Source of the DNA: Roseiflexaceae bacterium
GTDB taxonomy: Bacteria > Chloroflexota > Chloroflexia > Chloroflexales > Roseiflexaceae
Length of the DNA stretch: 6,414 bases
Reading direction: 5' to 3'
Assembly (NCBI GenBank): GCA_947462525.1
Contig: CANHPK010000094.1
Span: forward strand, 1 to 6,414
Each line of letters opens with the position of its first letter. Positions within the stretch are counted from its first letter, which is position 1. Made by a program: the position numbers and the translations under genes. The notes beneath the pieces were generated by a model, which had not been told where the DNA came from, did no database searches, and worked only from the letters and a program-made list of their open reading frames with translations. This document shows, in pieces, positions 1 to 4,632 of this stretch.

Positions 1-104
1 CGGCGAACCAAATGTTCAGACGCGACAGGTGCGGACGATGCGACATATTCTTGTATGACCAGTTTGAGTATCTGCCGGCGACGCTCGGTCATCTCTGCAA
101 ACAT
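1..104 (-). CDS. hrcA: HrcA heat-inducible transcription repressor, N-terminal fragment (cut by window edge)
   Basis: Read leftward from an ATG at 104-102, this frame gives 34 full codons before the window ends. Residues 5-20 read MTERRRQILKLVIQEY and are followed by VASSAPVASEHLVR. This matches the N-terminal winged-helix start of HrcA, whose usual form is TER-x-x-x-IL-x-x-V-x-x-Y followed by PV-x-S-x-x-L. HrcA represses the groE and dnaK chaperone operons by binding CIRCE operators, and often sits just before grpE-dnaK-dnaJ, which would lie off the left edge. Two starts are possible: ATG at 104, with a GGGGG run (111-115) six bases upstream, or ATG at 92, which gives the more usual HrcA beginning MTER. 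I favour 104 slightly because of the upstream G-run. The family call rests on a short segment but the pattern is distinctive. Confidence 0.82.
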   Translation of the reverse strand, partial: MFAEMTERRRQILKLVIQEYVASSAPVASEHLVR

Positions 105-176
105 CTCGACCCCCGGTGTAACGGTCACATCTCGTACCACAGCAACGCCACGCGCTGCCGCACGTACGTAGCATGT

Positions 177-185
177 ATTGTAGCA
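177..185 (-). promoter_or_regulatory. Probable extended -10 promoter for hrcA
   Basis: On the minus strand the bases read TGC-TACAAT: a TGn extension followed by a -10 hexamer one base from TATAAT. No good -35 hexamer lies 16-18 bases upstream, which is tolerated for extended -10 promoters. Transcription would start near 170 and give a leader of about 65 bases before the hrcA ATG at 104. The hairpin at 190-228 lies immediately upstream, where the -35 contacts would be. Confidence 0.5.
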
Positions 186-189
186 TAAA

Positions 190-228
190 CCGCCACCTCG
201 ACGGCCGTTCATATGCCGTTGAGGGCGG
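190..228. repeat. Long imperfect inverted repeat (hairpin) between hrcA and the oxidoreductase gene
   Basis: The arm CCTCGACGGC (196-205) pairs with GCCGTTGAGG (215-224) over ten positions including one G-U wobble, leaving a nine-base loop. After a two-base bulge (194-195), CCGC (190-193) pairs with GCGG (225-228). No T-run follows on the plus strand and only TTTAT follows on the minus strand, so it is a poor intrinsic terminator. It overlaps the -35 side of the proposed hrcA promoter. It could be a protein-binding site or an RNA structure. It does not match the CIRCE consensus (TTAGCACTC, nine bases, GAGTGCTAA). Confidence 0.6.
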
Positions 229-304
229 TCTGCATCGCAGAATACTTGCCCTCTTCGACAGAAATTTCTCGTTCTGCAAACAAAAGAAACGTGAGATGTG
301 GAGG

Positions 305-332
305 TTTTGCGTAGTATACCAATCGGTATAAT
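305..332 (+). promoter_or_regulatory. Promoter of the FAD oxidoreductase gene
   Basis: A perfect TATAAT -10 hexamer lies at 327-332. The best -35 candidate, TTTTGC at 305-310, sits 16 bases upstream and is weak, matching TTGACA at only a few positions. Transcription would start near 339, about 30 bases before the preferred ATG at 371. The weak -35 and the palindrome filling the spacer suggest regulation. Confidence 0.55.
315..330. promoter_or_regulatory. Operator-like palindrome overlapping the -10 box
   Basis: TATACC (315-320) and GGTATA (325-330) are perfect inverted repeats separated by AATC, filling part of the promoter spacer and covering the first four bases of the TATAAT box. The core ATACC-AATC-GGTAT closely resembles operators of TetR/AcrR-family repressors (form ACC-GATC-GGT). 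A bound repressor here would block RNA polymerase. The cognate regulator is not in the window. Confidence 0.5.
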
Positions 333-357
333 GGGATTCATTGTGTATGCATTCAGT

Positions 358-361
358 GGAG
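358..361 (+). promoter_or_regulatory. Ribosome binding site that decides the oxidoreductase start
   Basis: GGAG lies nine bases before the ATG at 371. No comparable purine-rich site precedes the upstream in-frame ATG at 341, which also falls at or next to the predicted transcription start. This supports beginning the protein at 371. Confidence 0.6.
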
Positions 362-370
362 CGGTCTTCT

Positions 371-1495
371 ATGGACGATGTCATTGTCATCGGTGCTGGC
401 CCTATTGGTGCAGCTGCCGCGCACCACGCCAGTCGTCGTGGCATGCAAGTACGGATCATTGGTCCCAACGAAGCCCCGCGGGCGACGCACCAGGTGTGGA
501 GTAGCCATTATGACCAAGGGCGCTTAGCGCATCGGTCAGCACGCAACGTCGAACTCGCACGCTGGGCGTGGGAGTCGATGGAGCGCTACCGTGACATTGA
601 ACAGCGCAGCGGCATCGATTTTTATCATCCCTGTGGGACGCTCAGCCTGAGTGCATCCCTCGAACACTTCAGCTACACCCGCATTCGGCCCGACCTCGAA
701 GCAGCATTGGGCTTTCGCTACACCGATTACGCAATCGGGCGCATGACCACGCAGTTCCCCATGTTGGCTGCTGATTTGCCGTATGCAGGCGTCTACGACG
801 GCCCCCCATCGGGGATCATCAATCCACGCCGCATGGTCGCTGCTCACCTCGTGCTCGCAGTCCAGCACGGCGCCCAGCTCGAACGCGACATTGTCACGAC
901 GGTCGTCCCAACAGCCACTGAGGTCACGGTGCGCACTGCTGCAGGGCAGACATACCGCGCACATCGAGCCATCATCGCAGCCGGGGCATACAGTGGCCTC
1001 AGTGGACTCTTGCCGTCACCGATTGCCCACACCATCAAAAGCGAAACCGTCACCCTCGCAGAAGTCTCGGCCGCCCAGGCCCAGGCCCTGCGCGATATGC
1101 CCAGTATGATGATCGACTGCCAATCAGATATCATCTCGGATGCGTATTTGACGCCGCCGGTCAAATATCCGGACGGCAAATGGTACCTCAAGCTGGGGAG
1201 CAATAGTGTCTACGATGCGTTCTTCGAGACACCTGCAGCACTCCGTCAATGGGTCAGCGCTGGCGATGCCAGTGCAACCCACGCGGCGCAGATTGATTTG
1301 ATCCAGTCATTGTTCCGCGGCATCGACTGGTTCAGCTTCCAGTCGGTCCCTTGCGTCATCACCCGCACCCCGAGCGGGGTCCCACAGATAACGAAGGTAC
1401 ACGCGCAGGTTGCAACGATGGTCGGCTGCAACGGATCGTTGGCCAAAAGCAGCGACGCCATTGGGCGTGTCCTGGTCGACACACTGCTCGCCTAA
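371..1495 (+). CDS. FAD-dependent oxidoreductase, DAO family (sarcosine oxidase / N-methyl amino acid oxidase-like)
   Basis: A 374-residue cytoplasmic flavoenzyme expected to oxidise an amine or amino acid using FAD. The N-terminus (residues 3-13, VIVIGAGPIGA) is a Rossmann dinucleotide-binding fold with G-x-G-x-x-G at 8-13. Residues 44-57 (SSHYDQGRLAHRSA) align with the serine- and arginine-rich flavin contact loop of monomeric sarcosine oxidase. A second FAD-contact segment is IIAAGAYSG (201-209). Near the C-terminus, PCVITRTPSG (327-336) matches the C-x-x-T-x-TP motif whose cysteine carries covalent FAD in sarcosine oxidase, and GCNGSLAKSSDAIG (352-365) matches the closing glycine/lysine flavin motif. 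Length is normal for the family. The start at 371 is chosen over an in-frame ATG at 341 because of the GGAG site and because the family begins directly before the Rossmann strand. It is a single-gene unit with its own promoter and terminator. The substrate cannot be told from sequence. Confidence 0.88.
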   Translation: MDDVIVIGAGPIGAAAAHHASRRGMQVRIIGPNEAPRATHQVWSSHYDQGRLAHRSARNVELARWAWESMERYRDIEQRSGIDFYHPCGTLSLSASLEHFSYTRIRPDLEAALGFRYTDYAIGRMTTQFPMLAADLPYAGVYDGPPSGIINPRRMVAAHLVLAVQHGAQLERDIVTTVVPTATEVTVRTAAGQTYRAHRAIIAAGAYSGLSGLLPSPIAHTIKSETVTLAEVSAAQAQALRDMPSMMIDCQSDIISDAYLTPPVKYPDGKWYLKLGSNSVYDAFFETPAALRQWVSAGDASATHAAQIDLIQSLFRGIDWFSFQSVPCVITRTPSGVPQITKVHAQVATMVGCNGSLAKSSDAIGRVLVDTLLA

Positions 1496-1513
1496 TGGGG
1501 CTACGGATACGAG

Positions 1514-1550
1514 CGACCACCGCACGCAAGGAGTGTAGTGGTCGTTTTTT
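1514..1550 (+). terminator. Rho-independent terminator of the oxidoreductase gene
   Basis: CGACCAC (1514-1520) pairs perfectly with GTGGTCG (1538-1544), with additional inner CAC/GTG pairing, and TTTTTT (1545-1550) follows directly. It begins 18 bases after the stop codon at 1495. No T-run follows in the minus direction, so it is not a good terminator for the convergent doxX-like gene. Confidence 0.88.
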
Positions 1551-1597
1551 GATGTATGCTCAGCCGTCGCAACGGAAGAGGGGGCTTGCCGGTGATG

Positions 1598-2173
1598 CTA
1601 CGTTTTGGGGTGATCAAAGACGGCGCCGGACTGCCACGGGGTCCCCACCAGCGGCAATGCAAACCGGTCGAGTCCGAGCCAGCCCGCGTTGCGCCATGCT
1701 AAAATGAGAAAAATACTGGGAATGAGCAACATAGGATTGATGCTGACGGTGCCGGCGAGCAGGAAGTTGGTGTTCATCACCACACCAAAGAATGCAGCAA
1801 TACCGGTCAGTAGACCCAGGATGAGGCCGAGCCCCACAGCGACTTCCCCAAATGCCACCAAATAGCCAAACAACGATGCGTTGGGGAGTACAGCAGTCGT
1901 CAGAAAATCGGCATACCACTGCTGGACGGCGGGGTGTTCGCCGGTGGCTTTTTCGATTGCGCCTTGGACGAATCCGGTAATCGCCACGCCGGCCTTGGCG
2001 CCGACCCACACCCCTGCAGGATTGGTGATTTTGCCCCATCCCGACTCGAGCCACTGATAGCCGACCCACACGCGGACGATCAGCCAGATGATGCTGGCAC
2101 GTGGGTCTGCAAACAAGAGGTGGGCCACCATGGACTCGCGGAGTTGGACAGGACTGGTGATGCGATCACTCAT
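1598..2173 (-). CDS. DoxX family integral membrane protein
   Basis: A 191-residue membrane protein of the DoxX family, which includes the DoxD-like large subunit of thiosulfate:quinone oxidoreductase and many small redox-linked proteins of unknown role. Four hydrophobic segments are visible, roughly residues 27-43, 101-119, 122-140 and 146-164. Characteristic stretches are RVWVGYQWLESGWGKI (34-49), FGEVAVGLGLILGLLTG (108-124), MNTNFLLAG (133-141) and the C-terminal GWLGLDRFALP (164-174). The loop between the first and second segments (about 50-100) is long and polar, as in DoxX subtypes of 170-200 residues. The start at 2173 is supported by GGAAGGAG (2181-2188 on the minus strand), seven bases upstream. 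It converges on the oxidoreductase gene with about 100 bases between them and no obvious terminator of its own. No partner enzyme gene is adjacent, so the electron donor is unknown. Confidence 0.88.
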   Translation of the reverse strand: MSDRITSPVQLRESMVAHLLFADPRASIIWLIVRVWVGYQWLESGWGKITNPAGVWVGAKAGVAITGFVQGAIEKATGEHPAVQQWYADFLTTAVLPNASLFGYLVAFGEVAVGLGLILGLLTGIAAFFGVVMNTNFLLAGTVSINPMLLIPSIFLILAWRNAGWLGLDRFALPLVGTPWQSGAVFDHPKT

Positions 2174-2295
2174 ACGGGGGCTCCTTCCGAGCTACAGATA
2201 TATCAAGGTAATTCCAAACAATGTGCGTGACCCGGAATACGCGCATCAACCCACTCGTGTCTTCAGCCTATTGGCTCTGTCGCACGTATCCAGCC

Positions 2296-2318
2296 GCAGA
2301 TCTGCACGATCATCGTGC
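2296..2318. repeat. Two overlapping perfect palindromes
   Basis: GCAGATCTGC (2296-2305) is a perfect ten-base palindrome. It shares two bases with GCACGAT-C-ATCGTGC (2304-2318), a seven-base-arm inverted repeat with a single central base. The combination resembles a regulator-binding region more than a random sequence. No family is assigned. Confidence 0.6.
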
Positions 2319-2369
2319 CGACACAACTATCTGTAACGATGTATACGCATGGATATGACAAATAATGGA

Positions 2370-2393
2370 CCAACACACCGATGCGTGTGTGGG
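2370..2393. repeat. Inverted repeat in the doxX upstream region
   Basis: ACACAC (2373-2378) pairs with GTGTGT (2385-2390) around a six-base loop of CGATGC. The stem extends past one mismatch (2372 with 2391) by two further C-G pairs. It would form a moderate hairpin in a leftward transcript. The sequence is low in complexity (CA/GT), which lowers its significance. Confidence 0.4.
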
Positions 2394-2440
2394 CGGATCC
2401 GTCGAACGTCATCCGTCCGTTGCGTGCCCGATTGCACGTC

Positions 2441-2468
2441 AGTATAGACCGTGTGCGTGCGTTGTCAA
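2441..2468 (-). promoter_or_regulatory. Strong near-consensus sigma-70 promoter, leftward
   Basis: On the minus strand, a perfect TTGACA -35 (2468-2463) and TATACT -10 (2446-2441) are separated by 16 bases. This is the best promoter in the window. Transcription would begin near 2434 and run toward the doxX-like gene 260 bases away. No other clear gene lies in between. Confidence 0.7.
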
Positions 2469-2471
2469 GCA

Positions 2472-2498
2472 CAAAACAGGGCTTTTCGCCCTGTTTTG
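2472..2498. terminator. Symmetrical hairpin, probable bidirectional terminator
   Basis: CAAAACAGGGC (2472-2482) and GCCCTGTTTTG (2488-2498) pair perfectly over 11 bases around a five-base loop. On both strands a GC-rich inner stem ends in TTTT, the A-tract/T-tract layout of bidirectional terminators, though the T-run is short and within the stem. It lies only three bases from the -35 box of the leftward promoter and would insulate that promoter from transcription arriving from the right. Confidence 0.65.
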
Positions 2499-2898
2499 GT
2501 TAGATTCATTTAATTCATTTTTAACAGAGAGAGGTGTGGGAATTGGGTTAATCCACGCCTTCATCTGGGCCAATGGTGACAAAATAGTTGCGTAGATCGA
2601 CTTTGCCACCAGTAATCTGTGTATGTAGTGTGTCGGTCATGTAGATTGGTTCACCGATGGAAGAAGCAGCTGGCGTTGGATATACCTATCCTCATTACGA
2701 TCTGTGTCTTTTATTTGTATGCTCGGGAGGAGCGGGGTAATCAAAGGGGTTACCAGCGAACCGTGTGGGCGGACGCACTCGACCGAGAGTAGTGGGTGCA
2801 ACATTCGTCAGCCAGATGCCGGCGAATTATTTCAGCACCTTCACGTCGAATGCATTGTAGAGATTTTCTGAAAATGTAGATTTACGAATTTTGGGCAC
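2499..2898. other. Intergenic stretch with no intact gene
   Basis: Between the symmetrical hairpin and the operon terminator I find no intact gene with a start, a ribosome site and a family resemblance. It holds the possible coding remnant at 2548-2685, the open tail after the SPFH-like gene (2827-2898 part), and a weak inverted repeat GGTAA/TTACC at 2736-2754. The rest shows nothing recognisable. Confidence 0.5.
2548..2685 (-). pseudogene. Possible remnant of a protein C-terminus, or a tiny ORF
   Basis: A minus-strand frame of 45 codons runs from just after an in-frame TAG (2688-2686) to TAA (2550-2548). Its residues look protein-like in composition, for example GEPIYMTDTL (11-20), GGKVDLRNYFVTIGPDE (26-42) and a final GVD. 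No start codon with a good ribosome site begins it. An internal ATG at 2640 would give a 30-residue peptide with a weak GGTGA ten bases upstream. It may be the 3' end of a gene eroded or deleted upstream, in the same direction as the operon to its right. A chance open frame of this length is also quite possible. I recognise no family. Confidence 0.28.
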
Positions 2899-2929
2899 AA
2901 AAATCCTCTGCCGCCTCAGCGGCAGAGGA
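2899..2929 (-). terminator. Rho-independent terminator of the three-gene operon
   Basis: On the minus strand, TCCTCTGCCGC (2929-2919) pairs perfectly with GCGGCAGAGGA (2914-2904) around a four-base loop, and TTTTT (2903-2899) follows. It begins eight bases after the TGA of the SPFH-like gene (2938-2940). The stem of 11 G/C-rich pairs with a U-tract makes this a strong terminator in the leftward direction. Confidence 0.92.
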
Positions 2930-2937
2930 CGCACCGT

Positions 2938-3948
2938 TCAGCGTGAGAAATTGGTGCGAATCACGTCTGCACTCAGACTCAATTCCGAAACTTCCTGGTG
3001 CGTTGTGATCTTATCGTTGTACATGTGGACAAATGACGCAGTTGCTGGACCGGCATACTTTGCGACAAAGTGCTGCACATCAGCCGCATTATCGTCAGCC
3101 GCATTGAGCTTATCGATAATCAGTTCGAAAAACGATTTTCCTCGAGCGACATGTGACTGTGTAACGTTCTGAACGAATACAGTTATATCGCCTTCGTTCA
3201 AAAAATTATGCAGCGGGTTCTTTTGAATCTCGAGGATACGATTTGCGTTGAGTGTTGGATCGTACAGATGCTCAAATCGTCCGCCATCCATTAAGTCAAT
3301 CAGGATGTGTTCCGCCAGCCGGCATTCATCTACTATGTCCCGCGTCACACGTGGGTACTCGCGAATGAGTGAGGTTTCCGAAGGAATGACTTGCAGGCCG
3401 TACGCGGCAACCAATTGATTCACTTGCAGAGTCACATTTGTCAACAGAATATCATACGGCGTGCGCCAGACATCATCGGTAAAGAGCAGTTTCATCCCTT
3501 CCGAGATGGCATCACGCACCTCATCATTGAGCCGATCAAGCCTCCCGGTGTACCGCTGAATCAACTGATACGGTTGATTCACGATAAAACTGAGAGCCAC
3601 CTGGAAGTTCGCCGAATCACCAACCGTCTTCGTGATACCAGGCATCTGCCTCTGCAAAGCAACAGTTATACGTGCACCATATCGATTCAGCTTAATGATC
3701 TGCTTGCTGTCGTTTTCCTTGCCCCTGCTCACATAGACAATTTCGCCCTCATTGTATGTCTCAACAAAGCCGTCATGGTCACGAGTAGCGGTAGAAAACA
3801 AATACACCTTACCGAGCGGCACGCTGATTTTCTTATCAAACGGCGCCCAGCCCTTTTCTTTTCCAAACGTTGTTTCGCCTTCATAAAACTGACCGTTGAA
3901 TGAAACAACTGTTGGTACCACTTTCGGCACCGAATATGCTGAGGTCAT
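2938..3948 (-). CDS. SPFH/band-7-like domain protein, last gene of the operon
   Basis: A 336-residue protein with no signal peptide and no membrane segment. Residues about 85-200 resemble an SPFH (stomatin/prohibitin/flotillin/HflK) core. Beta strands RITVALQRQ and FQVALSFIVNQPYQLIQRY (93-133) lead into a helical part (about 137-185) ending AAYGLQVIPSETSLIREYPR (181-200). The latter matches the usual band-7 pattern in which an 'AxYGI-x-V' strand closes the domain. SPFH proteins form membrane-associated oligomeric rings or scaffolds. This one lacks the usual N-terminal hydrophobic hairpin, so it may reach the membrane through the multipass protein encoded just upstream. The C-terminal 130 residues are unassigned. 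The start at 3948 is set by TAGGAG (3960-3955), whose TAG is the preceding gene's stop. A strong terminator follows. The assignment rests on fold-level pattern recognition, so it could be a different beta-rich family. Confidence 0.6.
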   Translation of the reverse strand: MTSAYSVPKVVPTVVSFNGQFYEGETTFGKEKGWAPFDKKISVPLGKVYLFSTATRDHDGFVETYNEGEIVYVSRGKENDSKQIIKLNRYGARITVALQRQMPGITKTVGDSANFQVALSFIVNQPYQLIQRYTGRLDRLNDEVRDAISEGMKLLFTDDVWRTPYDILLTNVTLQVNQLVAAYGLQVIPSETSLIREYPRVTRDIVDECRLAEHILIDLMDGGRFEHLYDPTLNANRILEIQKNPLHNFLNEGDITVFVQNVTQSHVARGKSFFELIIDKLNAADDNAADVQHFVAKYAGPATASFVHMYNDKITTHQEVSELSLSADVIRTNFSR

Positions 3949-3954
3949 TGTGCA

Positions 3955-3960
3955 CTCCTA
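3955..3960 (-). promoter_or_regulatory. Stop codon embedded in the ribosome binding site (junction 2)
   Basis: On the minus strand the preceding gene ends in TAG (3960-3958) and GAG follows, making TAGGAG. The ATG of the SPFH-like gene comes six bases later. Terminating ribosomes would sit on the next gene's initiation region, which implies translational coupling. Confidence 0.75.
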
Positions 3961-4620
3961 GTTCTGACGATGCTTCAACTGCTGCTGCATAACCGCATAA
4001 TCATCATAAAACGCTCGCTCGTATCTGCTAAACCAGGCTGCAACCAAAACAAGGCCAGCATAGACACAGAGCAGCATCCCGCGTTCATCCATGCCCCAAC
4101 CGAGAACACCAGTAACCAATGAGAACAACGTACTCGCGTTCACCGGCAGGGTATTCAAGAATGGGACAAATCCAGAAAACACCCCGATCAGCAACCCAAG
4201 AATCCAGACGGTCAATCCGGCTAATGTCTTGACAAGGTAAAACGCAAATACAATCTGCGCAAACCGAAGCGGCAAGTGTCCGATAAATGAATGCTGTCGT
4301 GAATTCAAGACATCACGCCACAGAAGTGGGTTGATGCGTTTAAGCGCAACAGTGTATGCACTATTCTTTTTGGTAAGCTCTTCTACCGCGAGCCGACTGT
4401 CGACATAGACGTACAACAACCCCAGTGCGAGCAACAGGACGCTCAACAATCCTGCAATGAGCGTGTTCATTCCTGGGAGGGGGACATCAACATTCATACC
4501 TGGGATAACAGAAAGCGCGACCTTCGCCAGAAGGAACCAATCCGGGCTGTTATCTGGTACAACTGTGGTAGCGACCACTGTGAACGCAATGGAAATAAGC
4601 GACATTACAAGCCAGACCAT
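3958..4620 (-). CDS. Uncharacterised multipass membrane protein, middle gene of the operon
   Basis: A 220-residue protein I do not recognise. Hydrophobic segments are at about 3-21, 52-73, 119-149 (long, perhaps one or two spans) and 180-198, so there are four or five membrane passes. Between the second and third segments lies a charged loop (about 74-117, including RLAVEELTKKNS and LKRINPLLWRDVLNSRQHS) likely facing the cytoplasm. The C-terminus (199-220, RYERAFYDDYAVMQQQLKHRQN) is hydrophilic and helical. The loop at 35-52 is proline- and glycine-rich. The ATG at 4620 is fixed by TAGGAG (4632-4627) six bases upstream. It sits between a large membrane-anchored protein and the SPFH-like protein with only nine bases between genes. 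This suggests it is the membrane subunit of a complex. It is not an NfeD protein, the usual SPFH partner, because no C-terminal OB-fold is evident. Confidence 0.75.
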   Translation of the reverse strand: MVWLVMSLISIAFTVVATTVVPDNSPDWFLLAKVALSVIPGMNVDVPLPGMNTLIAGLLSVLLLALGLLYVYVDSRLAVEELTKKNSAYTVALKRINPLLWRDVLNSRQHSFIGHLPLRFAQIVFAFYLVKTLAGLTVWILGLLIGVFSGFVPFLNTLPVNASTLFSLVTGVLGWGMDERGMLLCVYAGLVLVAAWFSRYERAFYDDYAVMQQQLKHRQN

Positions 4621-4626
4621 GTGTTT

Positions 4627-4632
4627 CTCCTA
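4627..4632 (-). promoter_or_regulatory. Stop codon embedded in the ribosome binding site (junction 1)
   Basis: On the minus strand the first gene ends in TAG (4632-4630) and GAG follows, giving TAGGAG six bases before the ATG of the membrane protein. The layout is identical to the second junction at 3955-3960, including the nine-base gap and the reading frame. Confidence 0.75.

Larger units (their letters stand above)
2174..2434 (-). other. Putative long, palindrome-rich leader of the doxX-like gene
   Basis: This stretch lies between the predicted transcription start near 2434 and the doxX-like ATG at 2173. I see no convincing gene. The longest minus-strand reading from an ATG here covers 2412-2263 (49 codons) and has no good ribosome site. 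The stretch contains several inverted repeats (2296-2318, 2370-2393, 2394-2401) and a direct repeat ATCCGTC at 2397-2403 and 2411-2417. It could be an untranslated leader or simply a spacer holding protein-binding sites. No known riboswitch is recognised. Confidence 0.35.

Noticed and set aside
341..370. Upstream in-frame ATG of the oxidoreductase as the start
   Set aside because: It lacks a ribosome site, nearly coincides with the predicted transcription start, and would add ten residues before the family's usual N-terminus.
16..468. 150-codon minus-strand open frame spanning the hrcA start and the oxidoreductase start
   Set aside because: It is antisense to the Rossmann motif of the oxidoreductase, lies in a different frame from the clear HrcA start, and its residues (rich in Arg, Cys, Thr) match nothing.
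2380..2470. Possible tRNA or small RNA gene before the symmetrical hairpin
   Set aside because: No cloverleaf, no T-loop GTTCRA motif and no CCA-adjacent acceptor stem could be found on either strand.
2263..2472. Minus-strand ORF of 69 codons upstream of the doxX-like gene
   Set aside because: Its ATG lies upstream of the promoter. A shorter version from 2412 has no convincing ribosome site, and the protein resembles no family.
2365..2595. Plus-strand ORF of 76 codons
   Set aside because: It reads straight through the symmetrical hairpin and the opposing promoter, has no ribosome site and has unremarkable composition.
2736..2754. Inverted repeat GGTAA/TTACC
   Set aside because: Only five pairs with a nine-base loop and no promoter or T-run nearby; expected by chance.
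3391..3903. Plus-strand ORF of 170 codons
   Set aside because: It is entirely antisense to the SPFH-like gene, which has a clear ribosome site, operon position and terminator.
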